Shown in pieces: positions 34,667 through 43,388 of a stretch of 64,000 nt of DNA. This stretch comes from Fontisphaera persica (GTDB taxonomy: Bacteria > Verrucomicrobiota > Verrucomicrobiia > Limisphaerales > Fontisphaeraceae). The stretch covers positions 62,001-126,000 of the forward strand of contig NZ_CP116615.1 of the NCBI RefSeq assembly GCF_024832785.1, read 5' to 3'. The notes under the pieces were generated by a model that searched no databases, was not told the origin of the DNA, and saw only the letters and a program-made list of their open reading frames with translations. Numbering within the stretch: the first letter of the stretch is position 1; the number at the start of each line of letters is the position of its first letter. Made by a program: the position numbers and the translations under genes.

Positions 34667-35812
34667 ATGGCGGGCGGCAGCGAAGTCCTCAACATGCGGT
34701 TGACTTCCACAGGTGCGCTCATGGGGTTGGCCGCGCTGGCCTTTGCGCTGGCGGCCATGACCTCGCAGTCCGGGCTGCTGGTGTTGTTGTCCGGGCTGGT
34801 GCTGGGGTGCCTGGCGGTCAACGCGCTGCGCGCGTGGCAGACTTTGCGGCACTTGCAGTTGGTGGCGCCGCCGGTCAGTCACGCGGAGGAAAAACGGGTG
34901 CCCACCGAGCCGTGGGTGGTCCACCACACCGGCCGGTACCCGGTTTCCTTGATTCAGGCGGTTCATCCCGCAGGCATGTTGTTTGAGGTGGCCTCGCTGG
35001 CAGCGGGTGAGAAACGGCATGTCGTCCCCCAATTTTCCCTGGCGCGCCGCGGGGTCTATCATTGGAAAGAGGTCCAACTGCAAACGGCGCATCCCTTCGG
35101 CCTGGTCCGTGCCCGCCGGCGTTTGTCCCTTGCCGGTGAATTGGTGGTTTTCCCCGCGCTTTATCCGGCGGAGTCTCCGGTGGCGGCCGGCTACGATGCC
35201 ATGGTGGGCGGCAAGCATCGCGGATCACGCCGCATTGCCAGCGGGACGCATTTTGCCGGCGTGCGTCCCCTGCAGGCCGGCGATGCCTTCAAGCAAATTC
35301 ACTGGCCTTCCAGCGCCAAAGGGCTGGGGCTGATGGTCAAGACGTATGAGGAAGAACTGGCGGGCCGCATTGCGGTGTTGGTGGACCCCGGCCATTCCGG
35401 CAGCCGGGAGGCGGCCGATGCCTGCGTGCGCGCGGCGGGTTCGCTGTTGTTTGCGGCCCTGGACGAGGGGCATCATGCCGAATGGATTGCATTGGGCACG
35501 GAGCAGGTGGAATTGGTGCCGCCTTTTTCCGATGGGCATGAGCTGCTGGACGCCCTGGCGCGTTTGCCGTTGACCCCTGGCGGATTGACGCCGCTTCATT
35601 TGCAGGAGGCTGCCGCCAAAATCTCGCCGCGCAGCGCGCTGGTGCTGGTGGTTACCACGGTCAATGAGGCCGTCGTGCACGCTGTGAACGAGTGGGTGGA
35701 GCGGCGCCGGGTGGTGACCGTGTGCGTGCCAGCCCCCGCCCGGCAATGGCCGCCCCTGCCCGGCGCTTTGGTGTGGGAGTATGGCGAAGATTGTCTGACC
35801 CCGGCCGCATGA
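34667..35812 (+). CDS. DUF58 domain-containing membrane protein
   Basis: 381 residues from the ATG one base after the moxR stop; MRLTSTGALMG at 34694 is an alternative start. Two hydrophobic segments near the N-terminus (about residues 15-50) anchor it. The DUF58 core with the signature GTHFAGVRPLQAGDAFKQIH followed by WPSSAK is near residues 190-215, then a von Willebrand factor A-like fold begins at AVLVDPGHSG. DUF58 proteins are partners of MoxR ATPases. The four-base ATGA overlap with the transglutaminase gene shows coupled translation. Exact substrate of this module is unknown; envelope stress and maturation of secreted proteins are proposed for relatives. Confidence 0.85.
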   Translation: MAGGSEVLNMRLTSTGALMGLAALAFALAAMTSQSGLLVLLSGLVLGCLAVNALRAWQTLRHLQLVAPPVSHAEEKRVPTEPWVVHHTGRYPVSLIQAVHPAGMLFEVASLAAGEKRHVVPQFSLARRGVYHWKEVQLQTAHPFGLVRARRRLSLAGELVVFPALYPAESPVAAGYDAMVGGKHRGSRRIASGTHFAGVRPLQAGDAFKQIHWPSSAKGLGLMVKTYEEELAGRIAVLVDPGHSGSREAADACVRAAGSLLFAALDEGHHAEWIALGTEQVELVPPFSDGHELLDALARLPLTPGGLTPLHLQEAAAKISPRSALVLVVTTVNEAVVHAVNEWVERRRVVTVCVPAPARQWPPLPGALVWEYGEDCLTPAA

Positions 35813-37773
35813 AATCCGCGCGCAACCAGCTCGTATTGCTTGGGCTGCTCTGCATGGGCCTGACGTGGAACGATTGGGTCATGCCCGGTTTGTATGCGCT
35901 GCTTTGGGGCTTCTGTCTCCGGGCGGGGCGGCGTCCTATTCACCTCGGGCCGGCGGGGGAGGCGCTGTTGCTGGTGGGCGGGGCTTTTGTGGGGCACACG
36001 GTGGCGCGCTGGCTGGGATATAGCGCCCATTTTGCCATTGGGCATGGCCTCGCTTTTCTTCAGCTTGGACGGCTGCTGCGCCCGCTCAATCGGCGGGAGC
36101 AATGGTTTTCGCTGTTAATTGCGCTGTTTCACCTGGCGGTGGCGTGCACCTTTCTTTTCGATTACCGTTTCCTGGCCGTGGTGGCGGCGGCCGTGTGGTG
36201 TGTGCCGCGGGCCCTGGCGGAGCTGGCGGCGGAGGGGGGCCTGGCTCCGTCTTATTCCCGCCCGCCGGCGCGTCTGCTGGGCCGTGATGCCGTGCTGATT
36301 GCGCTGGTGATGGTGGGGTTGTTTCTCCTTTTTCCCCGTGGATGGATGAGTGGCGGGATGCGCTGGCGGATTGGCCGCGCGGGCGATGAGACCACCTTGT
36401 TGGACACCGTGATGGACCCTGCGAGCCGGGCGGGCGGCGGCGGACAGCGGATATTATTTCAAATCCGGGGCGAGCAATTGGGATATTTGCGCTGTTACAC
36501 CCTGGCACATTTTGACGGCCAGCGCTGGCGGATTTCCACGGAGGATTATCGCTGGCGGTTGATTGAGGCCGGCGGACCCGAGGACCTGCCAGCCAGTGCG
36601 CTCGAGCGCCAGTTGCGCATTAAAAATCCGGCATTTCTGGGGCGCGTGCTGCCGGTGGACGGCCATGTGCTCCGCCTGCAGGGCACGTTTTTCCACCGGG
36701 CTTACGAGACGCGGCAGGGCATGGTGGAAACGGATGTGGTCTTTACTCGACAAAACAATTTTTGCACGTACTGGATACGGCGGCCGGCGCCGTGGCGGGC
36801 GTTGCGTCCGGCGGACAGGACCGCCTTGCTGTGGCATCCGCCGCCTTCGCCCCGCCTGCGCGAGTGGCTGGATGCCGTGCTGGCGGGCGAGACGAATGCG
36901 TACCAACAGGCGCGGTTGTTGGAGAAACACCTGGAGACCCATTACACCTATGATTTGGGCGCGCCGGAGTTAAATCGCTTGAATGCGTTGGAGGATTTTT
37001 TATTTCAACAGCGGCGCGGGCATTGTGAGCGGTTTGCCGCGGCCCTGGCCCAGTTGCTGCGGGTCCAGGGCATCCCCAGCCGGGTGGTGATTGGATACCT
37101 GCCGCGCACACGGAATCCTCTTTCCGGCTGGTATGACATCCGCCTGCGCGACGCGCATGCCTGGACGGAGGCCTGGTTTCCCGAGCGCGGTTGGGAGCGT
37201 TTTGATGCCACCCCAGCGTCCACACTGCCGCCACCCTCGGCATGGAGCGACTGGCTCGAAGCGCTGGACTTTGCTTGGTATGCCCATGTGGTGAATTTTG
37301 ACCGGGCCAGCCAGAATGCCCTGGTGGACACCCTGGCGCAGGCCTGGCAAACGGCCTACGCGACTGTGCAGACGTGGCTTCGCCGCAGTGGCGGCTGGCT
37401 CTGGGGTGGGGTGGCGCTGGCGGTGGGAAGCCTGTTGTGCCTGCGCTTCTGGCAGCGCCGGAGCTGGCGGGGCTGGCGGCGGGCGGCGGCCCAAGACGCT
37501 GAATGCGCCCGTGCCCTGGCGGGCCATTACTACGGGCGCATGTTGCGGTTGCTGGCCCGGCGGGGACTGCGCCGGCAGCCGCATCAAACTCCTCTGGAAT
37601 TTCTGGAGACCCTGGCGGGCGCCCGGTTGCCGGATTATGCCGAGGCGGTCCGCATCACCCAAACTTTTTGCCTGACCCATTACGGTGGCCAGCCTATGAT
37701 GCCCGAAACTCAGCGGGAATTGGACGATGCGCTCAAGCGCATGGAGGCCACACAATATGCGGCAAAAATGTGA
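35809..37773 (+). CDS. TgpA-like transmembrane transglutaminase
   Basis: 654 residues from the ATG at 35809, which overlaps the DUF58 stop. The N-terminal third has several membrane helices (about residues 5-180). The periplasmic transglutaminase core has Cys in RRGHCERFAAALAQLLR (about 406), His in DAHAWTEAWFPERGW (about 450) and Asp in ERFDATPAS (about 466). A further transmembrane helix near 530-550 is followed by a cytosolic DUF4129-like helical tail (YYGRMLRLLARRGLRRQPHQ). This is the TgpA/DUF3488 architecture. It ends a moxR-DUF58-transglutaminase cassette, in which it would act on periplasmic proteins or peptides. The last 17 bases overlap the next gene. Confidence 0.88.
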   Translation: MKSARNQLVLLGLLCMGLTWNDWVMPGLYALLWGFCLRAGRRPIHLGPAGEALLLVGGAFVGHTVARWLGYSAHFAIGHGLAFLQLGRLLRPLNRREQWFSLLIALFHLAVACTFLFDYRFLAVVAAAVWCVPRALAELAAEGGLAPSYSRPPARLLGRDAVLIALVMVGLFLLFPRGWMSGGMRWRIGRAGDETTLLDTVMDPASRAGGGGQRILFQIRGEQLGYLRCYTLAHFDGQRWRISTEDYRWRLIEAGGPEDLPASALERQLRIKNPAFLGRVLPVDGHVLRLQGTFFHRAYETRQGMVETDVVFTRQNNFCTYWIRRPAPWRALRPADRTALLWHPPPSPRLREWLDAVLAGETNAYQQARLLEKHLETHYTYDLGAPELNRLNALEDFLFQQRRGHCERFAAALAQLLRVQGIPSRVVIGYLPRTRNPLSGWYDIRLRDAHAWTEAWFPERGWERFDATPASTLPPPSAWSDWLEALDFAWYAHVVNFDRASQNALVDTLAQAWQTAYATVQTWLRRSGGWLWGGVALAVGSLLCLRFWQRRSWRGWRRAAAQDAECARALAGHYYGRMLRLLARRGLRRQPHQTPLEFLETLAGARLPDYAEAVRITQTFCLTHYGGQPMMPETQRELDDALKRMEATQYAAKM

Positions 37774-38755
37774 AGGCGAGCGAGCACCCGCAAGGGCTGC
37801 GCTCAGGAAGCTGGTCTTGGGATGGAGTTTGGCGCTGTGGATGCAGCCGGCGGCGGGGCAGGTGGCGCTGCCGTCGGCCAAACCGGTGCCTGCCTTGCAG
37901 GCGCTGCCGCTGCCGTTGGAGCAAATCAGTTTTGAATTTCAAGGCCGCGAGCTGACCCGCTACTATTACGCCCAGCATGTGCCACGCCCCTTTCTGTATC
38001 CCGTCAACGGTCCTGCGGGCCGCTCGCTGACGCGCATGGGGCATCCGCGGGACCCGCAATCGCACAAGCATCACAACTCGGTCTGGGTGTCGCATCAAAA
38101 TGTGAATGGCGCGAATTTTTGGGAAGATGTCGCCACCAATCAGATTGTGCACCTGGCCGTGGAACGCCTGGAGGACGGCGCCGAAACGGCGTATGCCGTC
38201 GTAAGGAATGAATGGCGCTCCGGCGGCCTGCCGCTGCTTAGCGAGCGCCGCCGGATTACCGTGCAACTTCTGGGCCGTGGTGAATGGTTGTTGGTGTTGG
38301 ACCTGCGCTTCGAGCCGGTCAAAAATCCCGTCACCCTGGGGCAGACAGCCTTCGGCTTTGTAGGCGTGCGCATGGCCAAAACCCTGGGCGTGCGCGATGG
38401 CGGCGGCCTGATGCGTAATTCCGCCGGCGGGGTAAATGAAGCCGGGTGTTTTCGTAAACCGGCGCGGTGGGTGGATTATTCCGGCGCCGTCACGGACACG
38501 GCCCGGGAGGGAATCACCTTGATGGACCATCCGTCCAACTTCAGCCATCCCACGCCTTTTCATGTGCGCGATGACGGCTGGATGGGCGCCGCAGCCACCT
38601 TCGGCGGAGAGCGGGTGATTACCTCTGAAACCCCGCTGGAGCTGCGATACGGTCTGTATATCCACGCGGGCATCCCCGAGGCGGCGGAGATTGACAAAGT
38701 GTACGAGAGGTTTGTGAAAATGCCACGGCCGGATTGGCGCGAAAAGGGACGTTGA
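37757..38755 (+). CDS. DUF6807 (PmoA-like) secreted protein
   Basis: 332 residues from an ATG inside the end of the transglutaminase gene. There is a signal peptide (LRKLVLGWSLALWMQPAAGQ). The mature part reads RYYYAQHVPRPFLYPVNGPAG, then RMGHPRDPQSHKHHNSVWVS with a histidine cluster near residue 105, then GGLMRNSAGGVNEAG-like and a C-terminal ELRYGLYIHAG. These are hallmarks of the DUF6807/methane-oxygenase-PmoA Pfam family, common in Verrucomicrobia and Planctomycetes and unrelated to particulate methane monooxygenase. A sugar- or lyase-related role has been suggested for the family; I know no established activity. Overlap with the preceding gene puts it in the same transcript. Confidence 0.75.
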   Translation: MRQKCEGERAPARAALRKLVLGWSLALWMQPAAGQVALPSAKPVPALQALPLPLEQISFEFQGRELTRYYYAQHVPRPFLYPVNGPAGRSLTRMGHPRDPQSHKHHNSVWVSHQNVNGANFWEDVATNQIVHLAVERLEDGAETAYAVVRNEWRSGGLPLLSERRRITVQLLGRGEWLLVLDLRFEPVKNPVTLGQTAFGFVGVRMAKTLGVRDGGGLMRNSAGGVNEAGCFRKPARWVDYSGAVTDTAREGITLMDHPSNFSHPTPFHVRDDGWMGAAATFGGERVITSETPLELRYGLYIHAGIPEAAEIDKVYERFVKMPRPDWREKGR

Positions 38756-38781
38756 GTGGGGGAGCGGAGAGGAGGAGGCGC

Positions 38782-40605
38782 ATGGCGGGCATGGGTATGA
38801 CAGCAGAAAAAACCCTGATGGCACGGGAATTTCCGCGCCGTCTTCTCCTGGCTGCGGCGGGTTGCTCGGTGGCGTTGCTGCTGGCGGCCCTGTGGAATCT
38901 CAACCGGGAGGCGCGTTTGAATCGGGAGCTGGCCGAGAGCCTGCAGGGTGAGACGGCGCTGGTGGCGGACCTGCAGCACTTGAATCATGAGCTGAGCCAA
39001 ATGGCCTGTTTTGCGGTTTTACGCGGCAGCGCAGCTGCGGTGGAAGCTTACAATGGGCGTGAAAACGAGGCGGCCCAGCGCCTGGCGGAGGTTTCCCGGC
39101 GGATGCCCTGGCTGTACCGGCAAATTCCTGTCCGCCGGCTGACCACGGTGGAGAAGCAGGCCATGGAATTGGCCCGCCAGGGCGCGGTGGAGACGGCTCA
39201 GCGGTTGCTGGCCGGCGACGAGTATCAACACCAGTTGCAGGCGTATAATCTGGCGTGGCACCGGCTGCGGGATACCTTGGCCGCCCACCACCAACAACAA
39301 TGGCAGCATCGCCTGCAGCAGAGCAACCAGACGATTTTGCTCCTGGCCGCCGGCATGGCGGTGCTGACGGTATTCTGGTGGCTGGTGTTTCGCGATTTGC
39401 GCCAATTTGTTGCCCTGGCCTCCCAGCGTGAGGCGGCCTTGCGTGAAAGTGAGGAGCTGAACCGCACGCTGCTGGCCAGCCTGCCGCAGCGCGTGTTTTA
39501 CAAAGACCGCCAGCTTGTTTTTCGCGGGGTCAATGCCGCCTTTGCGGCGGATTTGGGCAAGAAGCCCGAGGAAGTGGTGGGGCGCAATGACTTCGACTTT
39601 TTCCCGCGGGATTTGGCGGAGAAATATCGGGCGGATGACATGCGGGTGATGCAGGAGCGCAAACCGGCGACCCTGGAGGAGCGCAATGTGGCGATGGGCC
39701 GCGAGCGCATTGTGGAGGTGGTCAAGGCGCCGGTGATTGACGCCACGGGCCAGGTGATTGGCCTGGTGGGACTGTTCACGGACATCACCGACCGCAAGCT
39801 GGCCGAGGCCCGCCTGCATGAATACGCCCGCCGCCTGGCCCAAAACAACCGGGAGTTGCAGGAGTTTGCGTATGTGGCCTCGCACGATTTGCAGGAGCCG
39901 CTGCGCAAGGTCCGGGCCTTTGGCGACCGCCTCCAAGCCAAGTGTGGCGACGCGTTGACTCCCGAGGGCAGGGATTATCTGGCCCGCATGCAGAATGCCG
40001 CGGTGCGGATGCAGATGCTCATCGAGGCGCTGCTGGCCTATTCGCGGATTACCACCAAGGCCAGGCCGTTTGAAATGGTGAAACTCGCGGATATTGCCCG
40101 CGAGGTGCTGGGGGACTTGGAAATTCGCATCGAGCAAACCAATGCCCGCATCACCGTGGGCGAACTGCCGGAAATCCAGGCGGATCCCATGCAAATGCGG
40201 CAGTTGTTGCAGAACCTGCTGGGGAATGCCCTGAAGTTTCACCGCCCCGGCGTGCCGCCGGAAGTGCAGGTGACCGCCAAAGTGTTCACCGCCGCCGAAG
40301 GTGCGGCGCACGGGGTTTCGGCTGCCTTGCTGGCCGATTATCCGCCGGAGACCTCCCTATGCCAGATTTGCGTGCAGGACAATGGCATTGGGTTTGATGA
40401 CAAATATGCCGAACGCATTTTTGGCGTGTTTCAGCGTTTGCACGGGCGCGGCGACTACGAAGGGGCGGGCGTGGGGTTGGCCATTTGCCGCAAAATTGCC
40501 GAGCGTCATGGCGGTGAAATCACCGCCCGGGGGCGGGTGGGAGAGGGCGCGTGGTTTTGGGTGACCTTGCCGGTGCGTCATGCCGTGGACATTCAGAAAC
40601 AGTAA
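38782..40605 (+). CDS. PAS-domain sensor histidine kinase
   Basis: 607 residues; the ATG at 38782 is chosen because GGAGAGGAGGAGG at 38766-38779 is an excellent ribosome-binding site, better than the longer frame from 38734. Order: TM1 (about 18-36), a periplasmic four-helix-bundle-like sensor (40-190), TM2 (198-218), a PAS domain (235-350, with VVGRNDFDFFP and GLVGLFTDITDRK), HisKA with the phospho-acceptor His in VASHDLQEPLRK (about 376), and HATPase_c with N (LLGNALKFH), G1 (DNGIGFD) and G2 (GAGVGLAI) boxes. It autophosphorylates on His in response to an unknown periplasmic signal. No response regulator is adjacent, so the partner is elsewhere. The 3' end is overlapped by the tail of the disrupted permease gene on the other strand. 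Confidence 0.92.
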   Translation: MAGMGMTAEKTLMAREFPRRLLLAAAGCSVALLLAALWNLNREARLNRELAESLQGETALVADLQHLNHELSQMACFAVLRGSAAAVEAYNGRENEAAQRLAEVSRRMPWLYRQIPVRRLTTVEKQAMELARQGAVETAQRLLAGDEYQHQLQAYNLAWHRLRDTLAAHHQQQWQHRLQQSNQTILLLAAGMAVLTVFWWLVFRDLRQFVALASQREAALRESEELNRTLLASLPQRVFYKDRQLVFRGVNAAFAADLGKKPEEVVGRNDFDFFPRDLAEKYRADDMRVMQERKPATLEERNVAMGRERIVEVVKAPVIDATGQVIGLVGLFTDITDRKLAEARLHEYARRLAQNNRELQEFAYVASHDLQEPLRKVRAFGDRLQAKCGDALTPEGRDYLARMQNAAVRMQMLIEALLAYSRITTKARPFEMVKLADIAREVLGDLEIRIEQTNARITVGELPEIQADPMQMRQLLQNLLGNALKFHRPGVPPEVQVTAKVFTAAEGAAHGVSAALLADYPPETSLCQICVQDNGIGFDDKYAERIFGVFQRLHGRGDYEGAGVGLAICRKIAERHGGEITARGRVGEGAWFWVTLPVRHAVDIQKQ

Positions 40606-42434
40606 TACTTAAAGGCAGAACGCGGCGATGGTTTCCCTTCGGCGGCAACTTGGGCTGTTGGCGCGAAGCGCCGCCTCCCAGATTGCATACGCTCAATGGG
40701 TGGAGGATGTGCAGTTTTGGGGGATGGCTTGGCAGCTTTTGCAGCAGCGAAAACAGATCCATCCACCAAGGCAGGGGTGCTTCGCCATGACGATGTTGCA
40801 GGGCGAGGGTGCGGAAATTTTGCCTTACCTGCTGGCGGCCATGCAGTCCCAGCACGATGCTGGCAGGTAAGCTAAAGAAAAATAATAAGGAATAAAGCAA
40901 TTCCACTCGTGGTAGTGGTTGCTGGTGGAGGTAAGCGATCCAGAGCAGGGCCAGGTATAAAAACGACGCTAGAGTCCAAGGCACCCCTAATATCAAAATG
41001 ATCGCGTGCAAACCGCCATTTAACTGACGGCGGCTGCACAGTCCCTGCCACAGCCCGACCCACCCCAATGCCCAGCAATCCAGCAAGCCCATGAACAACA
41101 ATCCGCCAAAAAGCAACCCAAAGTGCCACCGCTGCGAGGGAAGGGATTCTCTCCAGTCCCCGGCGGTGTCGCTAAAATAAAACATGAACAGCACCAGCGC
41201 CACCAGCGCCAACAAGGGCTTGGCAAACAGAACCCGCAAGGCCTGCCAGTGACTGGCGAGATAATGGGAGGTCTGCAATGGCGTGCCGAGGAGGGGCTCC
41301 ATTTCTTCCAGACGGGCTCGCGGGCCAGTCCTTGCGCGCTTTCAATAGCCAGCGTAATTTTGAATAACGCCAGGGCCATCCATGCCATCCAAGCAAAGTC
41401 GAGACTCGAATCTGGACCTTCCAACCAGAGCGCTATGGCAAAAACACGGCGAAAATGCTCACGGTGGCCCAAATGACAATATTCTTGTACCACGGGCGGA
41501 CAATTATCCAAACCAGGGGGCCTGGGCAAACCAGCGTTGGTGAACACGCTGGCGATACTGTGCCGGGCCAAACAACAACCAATGCCGCAACCGGGTCCCC
41601 AGCGAAGATGGGCGGGCTGGCCGTTCCTGCCACAGACGGCTGGTAAAAAACAAGCTGAAATAATAAAGAAGGCCGTCAGGCCCATTTGCGTCAGCACCAC
41701 CATTTCCCATGTGGGTTTAAAAGGAAAAGCGCCCCGAAACGCTATGAGGCCAGGGTAGGCGAATCCCATCGCGACCAAGGGACTGCACATCATTAACAAC
41801 TCGCCGGCCTGGAGCAGCAAGAGTGCGGCTGTGGGGGATCGTATGGATTGGTAGCGATGCCCTGCAATAAGAGTCCGCCAAGGCAAAGAAATACAAGCAG
41901 GAACAAGGCCAGACCGGTGGCTACACGGCCATTGCGGAAGAGAGACGAAGCAAAGAGACCTGCGGCCAAAGACAGCAGCATGGTGCACAACAAGGTGGCG
42001 GCCATTTGCCACACTTGTCGAAAGGTGATGCCGCCCATTAAGACTGGCAGCATCAGGAGCGGGAGGGTGGCCACCAAACCGCTCAAGGCCACGATGGAAT
42101 GGGAGACGAGTTTGCCCAGCACAATGTCGAAACTGCGCAGATCAGTTAAGAACAACAACCCCAGCGTATGCTCCCGTTTTTCCTTGCTCAGGCAGTCGGA
42201 GGTTAGGACAAAGCCGCTGAGCAGGGCGTAAAAGAAGGTGATCCAGGCCGTGGTGTGAAAGATGTACATGCCCTGTTCGTGCTGATCCAACCTCGCCCCC
42301 TCACTTCTAAAAATAAGAAAGACTACGCAGAGCACCGCCACGGGGACCAGCAAGCGCCGAGAATAAGTGGCTGGCCGCCGGCTGAACACCAGCAGTTCAC
42401 GGCGTTCGATGGGAAACCAGACCATCGCCTTCAT
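40520..42434 (-). pseudogene. ABC-2-type transporter permease, frameshifted at five homopolymers
   Basis: A multi-spanning permease (about 640 residues when repaired) starting MKAMVWFPIERRELLVFSRR. Recognisable pieces lie in three frames: ATYSRRLLVPVAVLCVVFLI to LLLQGIATNPYDP; TAALLLLQAGELLMMCSPLV onward; LWQERPARPSSLGTRLRHW; IIVRPWYKNIVIWATVSIFA; ALWLEGPDSSLDFAWMAWMA; then MEPLLGTPLQTSHYLASHWQ. Frame changes fall at 41833-41837 (G5), 41645-41650 (A6), 41510-41512 (A3), 41440-41444 (A5) and 41314-41316 (G3). Adding one base to each run restores a continuous protein. It is either decaying or the window carries sequencing deletions here. No ATPase subunit is adjacent. The 3' tail overlaps the kinase gene by 86 bases and may itself be out of frame. 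Confidence 0.8.
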
Positions 42435-42497
42435 AAAACGGCGGGCCTCCGGCCGCTCAGGCGCGGAGGGGTGGCGGCTGGGGCGCACTCGCCGGCC

Positions 42498-43268
42498 TCA
42501 AGGCCGCGCGATGCCCCTTTCGCTGGCACGCACAAACGCCACCAAATGCGCTATTTCCGGCAAAGGCGGCAACTCTTTTTCAATTTTCTCCAGCGCATTG
42601 GAGACCGTCAATCCTTCCCGGCACAAAATCTTGTAGGCCTTTTTGAGGGCGCTTTGGGCTTCCTCGGATACGCCGTTGCGCTCCATGCCCACCTTGTTGA
42701 TGGTGCGCGCCACGGCGGGGTTGCCGTCGGCCAGCATGTAGGGCGGGATGTCCTGCACCACCTTCGAGCAGCCGCCAATGATGGCCATGCGGCCGATGCG
42801 ACAGAACTGGTGCACCGCAGCCAGGCCGCCGATGACGGCATGGTCCTCGACGGTTACGTGTCCGGCCAGCGTGGCCACGTTGCTCATGATGATGTGATTG
42901 CCCAAAGTGACGTTGTGGGCAATGTGGCAGTAGGCGAGAATGTGATTGTGAGAGCCGATGACGGTGGTCTCGCCGTCGCCGGTGGCGCTATGGACGGTGA
43001 CGTACTCGCGGAAGGTGTTGTGGTCGCCGATGCGGGTGTAGGTGGCGCCGCCCTTCCATTTGAGGTCTTGGGTTTTTAATCCCAGCGAGGCGAAGGGAAA
43101 GATTTCGTTGTTGCGTCCCAGGGTAATCCGGCCATCCAGCACCACGTGGCTGTGCAGGTAGCAACCGTCGCCCAGTTCCACGTGTTCGCCGATGATGCAA
43201 TAAGGTCCAATGTGGCAGTCAGCGCCAATTTTGGCTTTGGGATGAATAATGGCGGTGGGATGAATCAT
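42498..43268 (-). CDS. lpxA: Acyl-[ACP]-UDP-N-acetylglucosamine O-acyltransferase
   Basis: 256 residues from the ATG opening MIHPTAIIHPKAKIG. This is a left-handed beta-helix of hexapeptide repeats (I-G-x-x-x-x pattern over residues 5-185). It carries the LpxA signature NTFREYVTVHSATGDGETTV, the catalytic His region GSHNHILAYCHIAHNV (about residue 125), and a helical C-terminal domain (VGMERNGVSEEAQSALKKAY). It transfers a 3-hydroxyacyl chain to UDP-GlcNAc, the first step of lipid A synthesis. It lies downstream of the lpxC-fabZ fusion on the same strand, with 120 bases between them. The frame is open 20 codons upstream but unlike the family. Confidence 0.95.
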   Translation of the reverse strand: MIHPTAIIHPKAKIGADCHIGPYCIIGEHVELGDGCYLHSHVVLDGRITLGRNNEIFPFASLGLKTQDLKWKGGATYTRIGDHNTFREYVTVHSATGDGETTVIGSHNHILAYCHIAHNVTLGNHIIMSNVATLAGHVTVEDHAVIGGLAAVHQFCRIGRMAIIGGCSKVVQDIPPYMLADGNPAVARTINKVGMERNGVSEEAQSALKKAYKILCREGLTVSNALEKIEKELPPLPEIAHLVAFVRASERGIARP

Positions 43269-43388
43269 GGTAAAAGCAATGCCCGTAAAAAGCTGCGTGG
43301 CCGCGGGGGGCAGGCTTTCCCCGGGCACGCTGATGTGAAGGCATGGTTCATGCAGTTGTTGCGGATAGGCGGCGGAATGCCCTGGGGT

